Of a stretch of 10,738 bases of DNA, positions 6,137-10,738 are shown in pieces; position 1 is the stretch's first letter; every line of letters begins with the position of its first letter. The notes below the pieces were generated by a model. That model made no database searches, was not told the DNA's origin, and saw nothing but the letters and a program-made list of their open reading frames with translations. Position numbers and translations under genes: made by a program. Location of the stretch: the NCBI RefSeq assembly GCF_040605455.1, contig NZ_JBEXCV010000228.1:1-10738 (forward strand), in the 5' to 3' direction. Source of the DNA: Embleya sp040605455. Its GTDB lineage: Bacteria > Actinomycetota > Actinomycetes > Streptomycetales > Streptomycetaceae.

Positions 6137-7723
6137 ATGACGGACATCGCGGCGCCCGCCCCCGCAGCAGCAGCATCCATCGTCCTGCCGAGCCTGCCCG
6201 CCGAGCGGCTCGCCCGGCGCGTGGTGACCGGACCCGTGCCGACCATGGTGACCACCCGCAGCCCGTTCGACGGGTCGCCGGTCGCCGAGCTTCCCGAGTC
6301 CACTCCGGAGAACGTGACCTCCGCGTTCGCCCGCGCGCGGCTCGCGCAGACCGCGTGGGCCAAGCGTTCGGTGCGCGAGCGGACGGCGGTGTTCCTGCGC
6401 TTCCACGACAAGGTCCTGGAGCGTCAGTCGGAGATCCTGGACATCATCCAGACCGAGACCGGCAAGGCGCGCAAGCACGCGTTCGAGGAGGTCCTGGACG
6501 TCGCGCTGTGCTCGCGGCACTACGGCCGGAGGGCCGCGGGCTACCTGCGCGATCGCCGCCGGGCCGGTGCGCTGCCGGTGTTGACGAAGGCGATCGAGGT
6601 ACGGCACCCCAAGGGCGTGGTCGGCCTGGTCTCGCCGTGGAACTACCCGCTGGCGCTGTCCATCGGCGACGCGATTCCGGCCTTCATCGCGGGCAACGCG
6701 GTGGTGATGAAGCCGGACACGCAGACCGCGCTCACCGCGCTGTGGGCCCAGGACGTGCTGATCGAGTGCGGCCTGCCCGAGGACCTGTGGCAGATCGTGC
6801 TCGGCGACGGCCCGGTGGTCGGCACCGCTGTGGTCGAGGGTGCGGACTACGTCGGCTTCACCGGCTCCACCCGCACCGGCCGCGAGGTGGCCCAGCGGGC
6901 CGCCGCGCGCCTGGTCGGCGCGTCGCTTGAGCTGGGCGGCAAGAACGCGATGATCGTGCTGGCGGACGCGGACCTGGACCGGGCCGCGGAGGGCGCGGTG
7001 CGCGCGTGCTTCTCCTCGGCCGGTCAACTGTGCATCTCGATCGAGCGGATGTATGTGCACGCCGACATCCACGATGCGTTCCTGGACCGCTTCCTGGCCC
7101 GGATCCAGACCATGAGGCTCGCGGCCGGCTACGCGTGGGACACCGACATGGGCTCGCTGGTCTCGCGCCGCCAGTTGCACGCGGTCACGCGCCATGTGGA
7201 CGAGGCCCGGGCGGCGGGTGCCCGGGTGCTGATCGGCGGCACCGCGCGACCGGACCTGGGGCCGCTGTTCTACGAGCCGACGGTGCTCGCGGATGTCACG
7301 CCCGAAATGGCGGTGTGCGCGGAGGAGACGTTCGGCCCGGTGGTGTCGGTGTACCGGTTCACCGAGGAGGAAGAGGTCGTCACCCGCGCGAACGAGAGCG
7401 CGTACGGGCTCAACGCGAGCGTATGGACGCGGAACACCCGGCACGGCGGTGCGCTCGCGAGGCGGCTGCGCGCGGGCACGGTGAACGTCAACGAGGGCTA
7501 CGCCGCGGCCTACGGCAGCGCGGGTGCGCCGATGGGTGGCATGGGCGACTCCGGGCTCGGCCGGCGGCACGGCGCCGAGGGCATCATGAAGTTCACCGAG
7601 GCACAGACGGTCGCGACCCAGCGACTGCTGCCGATCGCGGCACCCTTCGGGATGAGCGACGAACAGTGGGCCCGGTCGCTGACCCTGTCGCTGCGGGTGA
7701 TGAAGGTGCTCCGCGTACGGTGA
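6137..7723 (+). CDS. gabD2: Succinate-semialdehyde dehydrogenase, GabD2 type (aldehyde dehydrogenase family)
   Basis: 528 residues. It should oxidise succinate semialdehyde to succinate with NAD(P)+ in the cytosol, in GABA breakdown and the alternative route from 2-oxoglutarate. Aldehyde dehydrogenase hallmarks: SPWNYP with Asn169, VMKPD with Lys192, FTGST (241-245), the general base Glu265 in ELGGKN, the nucleophile Cys299 in SAGQLCIS, and EETFGPVV (396-403). The sequence closely follows what I remember of Mycobacterium tuberculosis GabD2: KGVVGLVSPWNYP, RACFSSAGQLCISIER, LFYEPTVL, APMGGMGDSGLGRRHG and a basic VMKVL..R tail. The symbol rests on that recall and not on an alignment. ATG 6137 is preferred over the in-frame GTG at 6065 because a promoter -10 overlaps the intervening codons and the extra residues look unrelated to the family. 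It is probably monocistronic, and no gabT or GABA permease is in view. Confidence 0.92.
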   Translation: MTDIAAPAPAAAASIVLPSLPAERLARRVVTGPVPTMVTTRSPFDGSPVAELPESTPENVTSAFARARLAQTAWAKRSVRERTAVFLRFHDKVLERQSEILDIIQTETGKARKHAFEEVLDVALCSRHYGRRAAGYLRDRRRAGALPVLTKAIEVRHPKGVVGLVSPWNYPLALSIGDAIPAFIAGNAVVMKPDTQTALTALWAQDVLIECGLPEDLWQIVLGDGPVVGTAVVEGADYVGFTGSTRTGREVAQRAAARLVGASLELGGKNAMIVLADADLDRAAEGAVRACFSSAGQLCISIERMYVHADIHDAFLDRFLARIQTMRLAAGYAWDTDMGSLVSRRQLHAVTRHVDEARAAGARVLIGGTARPDLGPLFYEPTVLADVTPEMAVCAEETFGPVVSVYRFTEEEEVVTRANESAYGLNASVWTRNTRHGGALARRLRAGTVNVNEGYAAAYGSAGAPMGGMGDSGLGRRHGAEGIMKFTEAQTVATQRLLPIAAPFGMSDEQWARSLTLSLRVMKVLRVR

Positions 7724-7736
7724 CGCTTCGCTCGAC

Positions 7737-7758
7737 GCGGGATTGGGGGTCCTCCCGC
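7737..7758 (+). terminator. Weak hairpin after gabD2
   Basis: GCGGGA (7737-7742) pairs with TCCCGC (7753-7758) around a 10-nt loop, 14 nt after the gabD2 stop. The stem is short and has no U-tract. Position is the main argument for a terminator. Confidence 0.35.
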
Positions 7759-7884
7759 CCGCCCGTTGCGTGAGGCGAAGGCTGCGGATTTCGGGCGGGT
7801 GGTGAGCGGATCGGGCCTCGCGACCGGGGTCGGGGTGCTTCGGGTCATGGGCCGGGCGGTCCGTGGTGGCGGCTCGTGCCCTCC

Positions 7885-7906
7885 GGGGCCGGGGTGGGGC
7901 CGGGGG
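7885..7906 (+). other. Canonical G-quadruplex motif
   Basis: Four uninterrupted G-runs lie on the plus strand: G4 (7885-7888), CC, G4 (7891-7894), T, G4 (7896-7899), CC, G5 (7902-7906). Loops of 2, 1 and 2 bases with runs of four or more fit the strictest pattern for a stable parallel quadruplex in DNA or in a plus-strand RNA. It lies about 160 bp after the gabD2 stop. Confidence 0.75.
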
Positions 7907-8095
7907 CGTGTCGGGTCGCAGGTGGTTGCTTCCGCCGACACGCGCGCGGGGCTGGTTGCCGTGTGGCCCCGGCGTGTGGCGCGGTGTGCGGAGGCGCGGG
8001 GTGCGGCTCGCGGGGCGTGGGGGCGCGGAAGGGTGAATTCCGGGAGGTGGGTGGAGTCGGAGTGGGTGATGCCAAGTCGGGACAAAGTGACATCT

Positions 8096-8131
8096 ATTAA
8101 CCGGTTAATGATCATTATTTGCGCTAACCGG
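8096..8131. promoter_or_regulatory. A+T-rich island with overlapping perfect palindromes, candidate operator
   Basis: ATTAACCGGTTAAT (8096-8109) is a perfect 14-bp palindrome. TAATGATCATTA (8106-8117) is a perfect 12-bp palindrome overlapping it by four bases. A further half-site TAACCGG (8125-8131) repeats the one at 8098-8104 at a spacing of 27 bp. The surrounding 40 bp is far richer in A+T than anything else in the window. This looks like a transcription-factor binding site with a supporting half-site. No adjacent gene clearly belongs to it. Confidence 0.5.
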
Positions 8132-8177
8132 ACGTCTTCGGCTCGGGGGTGCCGTCCCGTGGAACCACCGATGTGCG

Positions 8178-8196
8178 GCGGGAATCCCGCTATTCT
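8178..8196 (+). other. Small hairpin followed by a -10-like hexamer
   Basis: GCGGG (8178-8182) and CCCGC (8186-8190) flank AAT as a short hairpin, and TATTCT (8191-8196), which fits TAnnnT, follows at once. No -35 is evident. If it is a promoter it would read into the repeat and hairpin region at 8231-8393, where I see no convincing gene. Weak evidence only. Confidence 0.2.
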
Positions 8197-8230
8197 TGGC
8201 GCTGCCGGCGGCTATGGCGTGAAAGATCCG

Positions 8231-8258
8231 CTTCGCGGTGAATGCTTTGCGGTGAATG
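8231..8258. repeat. Two tandem 14-bp repeats
   Basis: CTTCGCGGTGAATG (8231-8244) is followed directly by CTTTGCGGTGAATG (8245-8258), with one mismatch. Such a pair can be a direct-repeat binding site or a recent slippage duplication. It lies in the gene-free stretch. Confidence 0.75.
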
Positions 8259-8317
8259 AGGCACGTCGGAGTTCGGTGCGTTCGGGGCGATCCATGGATG
8301 TGCCCAAGGCGCGGCGA

Positions 8318-8343
8318 CCGGTGTCGAGCGTCCCCGACACCGG
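8318..8343. other. Perfect 9-bp inverted repeat (hairpin 1)
   Basis: CCGGTGTCG (8318-8326) and CGACACCGG (8335-8343) flank an 8-nt loop. There is no T-tract on either side. It may be a structured RNA element or a terminator. CGACACCG recurs at 8390-8397 and could compete for the left arm. Confidence 0.5.
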
Positions 8344-8354
8344 CCGCCGGCGGG

Positions 8355-8393
8355 GTTGTGACCGGTTGCTGTCCCCTGCGTCCCGGTCACGAC
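8355..8393. other. 11-bp hairpin with one wobble pair (hairpin 2)
   Basis: GTTGTGACCGG (8355-8365) pairs with CCGGTCACGAC (8383-8393), one pair being G-U, around a 17-nt loop. It sits 11 nt after hairpin 1. Two strong stems this close together in a gene-free region suggest a structured transcript or a terminator pair, but no gene is attached. Confidence 0.45.
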
Positions 8394-8458
8394 ACCGACG
8401 CGAGGTCCCACGGCGCACTGGTTGAGCGCGCCTCATCGCGTCGGCGGCCTTGCGTTGC

Positions 8459-8483
8459 CCGGCCCGCGCATCAAGCGGGCCGG
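8459..8483 (-). terminator. Strong GC hairpin downstream of chorismate mutase, probable terminator
   Basis: CCGGCCCGC (8459-8467) and GCGGGCCGG (8475-8483) form a perfect 9-bp GC stem with loop GCATCAA, 33 nt beyond the stop of the minus-strand chorismate mutase. GGCCGGC at 8501-8507 could also pair with GCCGGCC at 8479-8485 as an alternative stem. No U-tract follows on the minus strand. Confidence 0.55.
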
Positions 8484-8515
8484 CCATCAGTCACAACGAC
8501 GGCCGGCGGGTGAGG

Positions 8516-8800
8516 TTACGCCTGCGAGCGGACCCGACCGCGACACAGTTCGAGAAGTGTCAGCGCGACGGTGGTCCCGGGCTTGCCCAACCCCTCGCGG
8601 TAGCGGGCGATGACCTCCATCTCGCGGGTCAACTGCACGCGCGCGCCGCCGGACGCGACGCGGACCCGCTGGATCTCCGCGGAGATGTCCACCCGCTCGG
8701 TGATCAGCGCGATGATCCGTCGGTCGAGATCGTCGATGCGGGACCGGCCGGCGCCGATCACGTCGTCGGCCGACTGCGGGTTCGTGGTGGTGTCTTCCAT
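8516..8800 (-). CDS. Chorismate mutase, AroQ-delta type
   Basis: 94 residues. It converts chorismate to prephenate, the branch point to phenylalanine and tyrosine, in the cytosol. It is an all-helical single-domain protein. IDDLDRRIIALITERVDIS (22-40) is the first-helix signature, followed by VASGGARV and TREMEVIARYRE. The pattern follows the intracellular M. tuberculosis enzyme (IDxLD, RxASGGxR, SREMxVIxRY, LLxLxRGR) with an offset of one. By that recalled comparison the active-site residues are Arg19, Arg36, Arg47, Arg59 and Glu60. Enzymes of this subclass are weak alone and are activated by binding DAHP synthase; the C-terminus here (CRGRVRSQA) differs from the RLGH end of the mycobacterial protein. 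The ATG at 8798-8800 has GGAGAG (8816 to 8811 on the minus strand) ten bases upstream. No promoter is apparent between the start codon and the large hairpin at 8854-8890, so transcription probably enters through that hairpin. Confidence 0.93.
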   Translation of the reverse strand: MEDTTTNPQSADDVIGAGRSRIDDLDRRIIALITERVDISAEIQRVRVASGGARVQLTREMEVIARYREGLGKPGTTVALTLLELCRGRVRSQA

Positions 8801-8853
8801 CGATGGCCTGCTCTCCGGAGGGGGTCCGTGCTCCGGGGCTTCGGTGGGAAACG

Positions 8854-8890
8854 CGAAGACGCCCCGGGTGCCGGACCCGGGGCGTCTTCG
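8854..8890 (-). terminator. Perfect 16-bp hairpin, terminator or attenuator before chorismate mutase
   Basis: CGAAGACGCCCCGGGT (8854-8869) is fully complementary to 8875-8890 (ACCCGGGGCGTCTTCG) with a 5-nt loop. On the minus strand it is followed by CGTTTCCC, a short pyrimidine run with UUU. It stands 21 nt after the stop of a 23-codon ORF and 53 nt before the chorismate mutase ATG. It is the longest uninterrupted stem I found in the window and must strongly affect read-through into the mutase gene. Confidence 0.8.
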
Positions 8891-8911
8891 TCTGCCTGTG
8901 GCGGTACTCGT

Positions 8912-8983
8912 TCAGGCGATGACGGCGGCGCCGGGGATCCCGGTGCCATAGGTAAAGCTGCGCGTCACGTCGAACGAGGACAT
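8912..8983 (-). CDS. 23-residue peptide, candidate leader peptide of the chorismate mutase gene
   Basis: The ATG (8983-8981) to TGA (8914-8912) encodes 23 residues beginning MSSFDV, with RSFTYG in the middle and an Ile/Pro/Gly/Ala-rich end. Of the 22 codons after ATG, 20 end in G or C, the signature of real coding sequence here. The two exceptions are TTT (Phe10) and TAT (Tyr12), rare codons in high-GC actinomycetes and both for amino acids made through chorismate mutase. There is no Shine-Dalgarno site. CATACT (8995-8990) ends six bases before the ATG, the same geometry as the leaderless gabD2 promoter. An internal hairpin (8927-8947) and the 16-bp hairpin lie between it and the mutase. I infer a regulatory leader peptide. 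A free-standing small protein with its own terminator is the main alternative. I do not recognise a family. Confidence 0.55.
   Translation of the reverse strand: MSSFDVTRSFTYGTGIPGAAVIA
8927..8947 (-). promoter_or_regulatory. Hairpin inside the 23-codon ORF, possible pause structure
   Basis: On the minus strand, GGC-A-CCGGG pairs with CCCGG-C-GCC around loop AUC: eight base pairs with one A-C mismatch. It begins directly after the TAT codon. A ribosome stalled on the TTT or TAT codons would cover its left arm. Its released right arm has CCCGG/CCGGG complementarity to the left arm of the 16-bp hairpin. Whether this competition occurs needs RNA folding. Confidence 0.4.
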
Positions 8984-8989
8984 GGCGCC

Positions 8990-8995
8990 AGTATG
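8990..8995 (-). promoter_or_regulatory. Candidate -10 of the leftward leader/chorismate mutase transcript
   Basis: CATACT on the minus strand matches four of six bases of TATAAT and ends six bases before the ATG of the 23-codon ORF, so transcription would start on that ATG. No good -35 is visible 17-18 bp upstream. The rightward guaA -10 lies 50 bp away, so the two promoters share their upstream DNA. Confidence 0.4.
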
Positions 8996-9044
8996 CCGGG
9001 CCCGCCGGCGCGGACACCAGCCGGGGTTACCCGCGCGACGCCGG

Positions 9045-9084
9045 TAGAATCGGCATCCACCCCTTTTTTCGCTTCGCCGGAAGG
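9045..9084 (+). promoter_or_regulatory. guaA -10 element, T-run and ribosome binding site
   Basis: TAGAAT (9045-9050) matches five of six bases of the -10 consensus; no clear -35 is seen. The leader would be about 30-35 nt and contains CCCC followed by six T (9060-9069), unusual in this GC-rich DNA. GGAAGG (9079-9084) sits six bases before the GTG at 9091 and sets that start. Confidence 0.55.
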
Positions 9085-9090
9085 CCCCTC

Positions 9091-10680
9091 GTGACCTTTG
9101 CCAGCCCGGACGGGGGCGGCACCGAGACCGTCCTCGTCGTCGACTTCGGTGCCCAGTACGCCCAGCTCATCGCTCGCCGGGTGCGCGAGGCACGTGTGTA
9201 CAGCGAGATCGTGCCGCACAGCATGCCCGTCGCGGAGATGCTCGCGAAGCGGCCGGCCGCGATCATCCTGTCCGGCGGCCCCTCCTCGGTGTACGCGGAC
9301 GAGGCGCCCAGCATCGACCCGGCGCTGTTCGAGGCCGGTGTCCCGGTGCTCGGCATCTGCTACGGCTTCCAGGCCATGGCGCAGACTCTGGGCGGCGTGG
9401 TCGAGAAGACCGGTCTCGCCGAGTTCGGCGCGACGCCGTTGACCGTGACCGGCACGGCGAGCACGTTGTTCGACGGGCTGCCCGCCGAGCTGTCGGTGTG
9501 GATGTCGCACGGCGACTCGGTCTCCGGCGCGCCGGCCGGCTTCGGGGTCACCGCGACCAGCGCGGGTGCGCCGGTCGCCGCGATCGAGAACGACCAGGCG
9601 CGGCTGTACGGCGTGCAGTACCACCCCGAGGTGATGCACAGCGAGCACGGTCAGGCCATCCTGGAGCGCTTCCTCAAGGTGGGCGCGGGGCTCGCGGCGA
9701 ACTGGACGATGGTCAACATCGTCGAGGAGCAGATCGAGCTGATCCGCGAGCAGGTCGGCGACAAGCACGTGATCTGTGGTCTGTCCGGCGGTGTCGACTC
9801 CGCGGTCGCCGCGGCGCTGGTGCAGCGTGCGGTCGGCGACAAGCTCACGTGTGTGTTCGTGGACCACGGTCTGCTGCGCAAGGACGAGCCCGAGCAGGTC
9901 GAGCGCGACTACGTCGCGGCCACCGGCGTCTCGCTCAAGGTGGTGAACGCGCAGGAGCGGTTCCTGACCGCGCTTGCCGGGGTCACCGACCCCGAGGAGA
10001 AGCGGAAGATCATCGGGCGCGAGTTCATCCGCGTGTTCGAGCAGGCCGCGGCCGAGGTGGTCGCCGAGGCCGGTGCGCACGGCGAGGAGGTCGAGTTCCT
10101 GGTCCAGGGCACGCTGTACCCGGACGTGGTCGAGTCCGGCGGCGGCACCGGCACCGCGAACATCAAGTCGCACCACAACGTCGGCGGGCTGCCCGAGGAC
10201 CTCCAGTTCAAGCTGATCGAGCCGCTGCGCAAGCTGTTCAAGGACGAGGTGCGCGCCGTCGGCGAGCAACTGGGCCTGCCGTCCGAGATCGTCTGGCGCC
10301 AGCCGTTCCCGGGCCCGGGCCTGGGCATCCGGATCATCGGCGAGGTCACCGCCGACCGGCTGGAGATCCTGCGCGAGGCGGACGCGATCGCTCGTGAGGA
10401 GCTGTCCCGGGCGGGCATGGACCGGGAGATCTGGCAGTGCCCGGTCGTGCTGCTCGCGGACGTGCGCTCGGTCGGCGTACAGGGCGACGGCCGCACCTAC
10501 GGCCACCCGATCGTGTTGCGCCCGGTGTCCTCCGAGGACGCCATGACGGCCGACTGGTCGCGCCTGCCCTACGACCTGCTGGCCCGGATCTCCAACCGGA
10601 TCACCAACGAGGTCCGGGAGATCAACCGGGTCACGCTGGACGTCACCAGCAAGCCCCCGGGCACCATCGAGTGGGAGTAG
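9091..10680 (+). CDS. guaA: GMP synthase (glutamine-hydrolysing)
   Basis: 529 residues, full length for the two-domain bacterial enzyme. It aminates XMP to GMP using ATP and glutamine, the last step of de novo guanine nucleotide synthesis, in the cytosol. N-terminal class I glutamine amidotransferase domain: VVDFGAQY (16-23), GGPSSV (62-67), nucleophile Cys90 in GICYG, and the triad His178 and Glu180 in VQYHPEV. The ATP pyrophosphatase domain has the P-loop SGGVDS (232-237), then FVDHGLLRK, QGTLYPDVVES, IKSHHNVGGLP and FPGPGLGIRI. The C-terminal dimerisation domain ends with the usual KPPGTIEWE. All catalytic residues are present. GTG 9091 is supported by GGAAGG six bases upstream, and the residues before TETVLVVDFG are a short variable tail. 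It is divergent from chorismate mutase and monocistronic as far as visible. No purine riboswitch is seen in the short leader. Confidence 0.98.
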   Translation: MTFASPDGGGTETVLVVDFGAQYAQLIARRVREARVYSEIVPHSMPVAEMLAKRPAAIILSGGPSSVYADEAPSIDPALFEAGVPVLGICYGFQAMAQTLGGVVEKTGLAEFGATPLTVTGTASTLFDGLPAELSVWMSHGDSVSGAPAGFGVTATSAGAPVAAIENDQARLYGVQYHPEVMHSEHGQAILERFLKVGAGLAANWTMVNIVEEQIELIREQVGDKHVICGLSGGVDSAVAAALVQRAVGDKLTCVFVDHGLLRKDEPEQVERDYVAATGVSLKVVNAQERFLTALAGVTDPEEKRKIIGREFIRVFEQAAAEVVAEAGAHGEEVEFLVQGTLYPDVVESGGGTGTANIKSHHNVGGLPEDLQFKLIEPLRKLFKDEVRAVGEQLGLPSEIVWRQPFPGPGLGIRIIGEVTADRLEILREADAIAREELSRAGMDREIWQCPVVLLADVRSVGVQGDGRTYGHPIVLRPVSSEDAMTADWSRLPYDLLARISNRITNEVREINRVTLDVTSKPPGTIEWE

Positions 10681-10714
10681 TTCCCACCGGCCGATCGCAC
10701 GTGTTCGCCGCCGA

Positions 10715-10738
10715 CCCCCACCCGATTTCGGGTGGGGG
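10715..10738 (+). terminator. guaA terminator hairpin, cut by the window end
   Basis: CCCCCACCCG (10715-10724) and CGGGTGGGGG (10729-10738) form a perfect 10-bp stem with loop ATTT, 35 nt after the guaA stop. The right arm ends on the last base of the window, so any U-tract lies outside. Confidence 0.8.

Larger units (their letters stand above)
7724..8515. other. 790-bp stretch without a recognisable gene
   Basis: The two flanking genes converge here. Several open frames cross the region on both strands: on the plus strand at 7766-8425, and on the minus strand at 7510-8115 and 8212-8487. Their translations are Arg/Gly/Pro-rich, show no family I know and lack the usual third-position G/C pattern, so I do not call them. 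The left half is strongly G-skewed on the plus strand (25 G and 6 C in 8041-8090). The stretch contains a G-quadruplex motif, an A+T-rich island with palindromes, a tandem 14-bp repeat and three strong hairpins, entered separately. It could hold a non-coding RNA, a regulatory locus or a decayed gene. Nothing in it resembles a tRNA. Confidence 0.6.

Noticed and set aside
7510..8115. 201-codon minus-strand frame starting in the A+T island
   Set aside because: The Pro/Thr/Arg-rich translation mirrors the G-skew of the plus strand, and its end overlaps the 3' part of gabD2. The ATG lies inside the palindrome, and no ribosome site is seen.
7766..8425. 219-codon plus-strand frame in the gene-free stretch
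   Set aside because: Low-complexity Arg/Gly sequence, irregular third-position composition, no ribosome site and no recognised family. It also crosses the A+T island and the hairpins.
8212..8487. 91-codon minus-strand frame downstream of chorismate mutase
   Set aside because: Arg-rich, without a family signature, and it runs through the probable terminator and three hairpins.
8815..8836. CCGGAG/CTCCGG inverted repeat partly covering the mutase ribosome site
   Set aside because: Six base pairs with a 10-nt loop overlapping only the edge of GGAGAG. It is too weak to claim translational control without folding evidence.
8487..9017. 176-codon minus-strand frame covering chorismate mutase and the leader region
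   Set aside because: It is a different frame from the recognisable mutase and has no domain of its own.
9040..9090. Purine riboswitch upstream of guaA
   Set aside because: The leader is only about 30-35 nt and has no room for the three-way junction of a guanine or xanthine riboswitch.

Overview
The window is about 72% G+C by eye. Its genes show the strong G/C third-position bias, GTG starts and short leaders of a Streptomyces-like actinomycete (Streptomycetaceae or a close relative). From memory, the order Ser/Thr kinases - flavin disulfide oxidoreductase - gabD2 - chorismate mutase - guaA resembles the chromosomal core of streptomycetes. I could not check this by search. I see no insertion sequence, tRNA, rRNA, CRISPR array or prophage gene.

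Layout. Positions 1-569 hold the 3' end of a gene whose C-terminal domain resembles the extracellular domain of the third kinase gene. Two complete transmembrane PknB-type Ser/Thr protein kinases follow (681-2345 and 2565-4415), in the same direction but separated by 111 and 219 bp with strong hairpins, so each probably has its own promoter. Next come a pyridine nucleotide-disulfide oxidoreductase that keeps the redox-active cysteines but lacks the usual C-terminal His dyad (4634-6019), and a GabD2-type succinate-semialdehyde dehydrogenase (6137-7723) that looks leaderless. A 790-bp gene-free stretch (7724-8515) follows. It is G-skewed and contains a textbook G-quadruplex motif, an A+T-rich island with nested perfect palindromes, a 14-bp tandem duplication and several strong hairpins. 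The right end has a divergent pair: an AroQ-delta chorismate mutase on the minus strand (8516-8800) and guaA, GMP synthase, on the plus strand (9091-10680), which ends at a hairpin cut by the window edge.

How the parts may work together. The kinases sense something outside the membrane through a shared domain (first and third genes) or a low-complexity Ser/Thr/Pro/Gly tail (second gene). The oxidoreductase and GabD2 are cytosolic redox enzymes. Chorismate mutase feeds Phe/Tyr synthesis and GuaA feeds GMP synthesis.

The most interesting unexplained element lies between the last two genes. An unlisted 23-codon minus-strand ORF with strong coding bias contains the rare codons TTT and TAT in the order Phe-Thr-Tyr. 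It is followed by an internal hairpin, a perfect 16-bp terminator-like stem, and then the chorismate mutase start. This is the layout expected of a leader-peptide transcription attenuator for aromatic amino acid synthesis. It is an inference that needs comparative and experimental tests.
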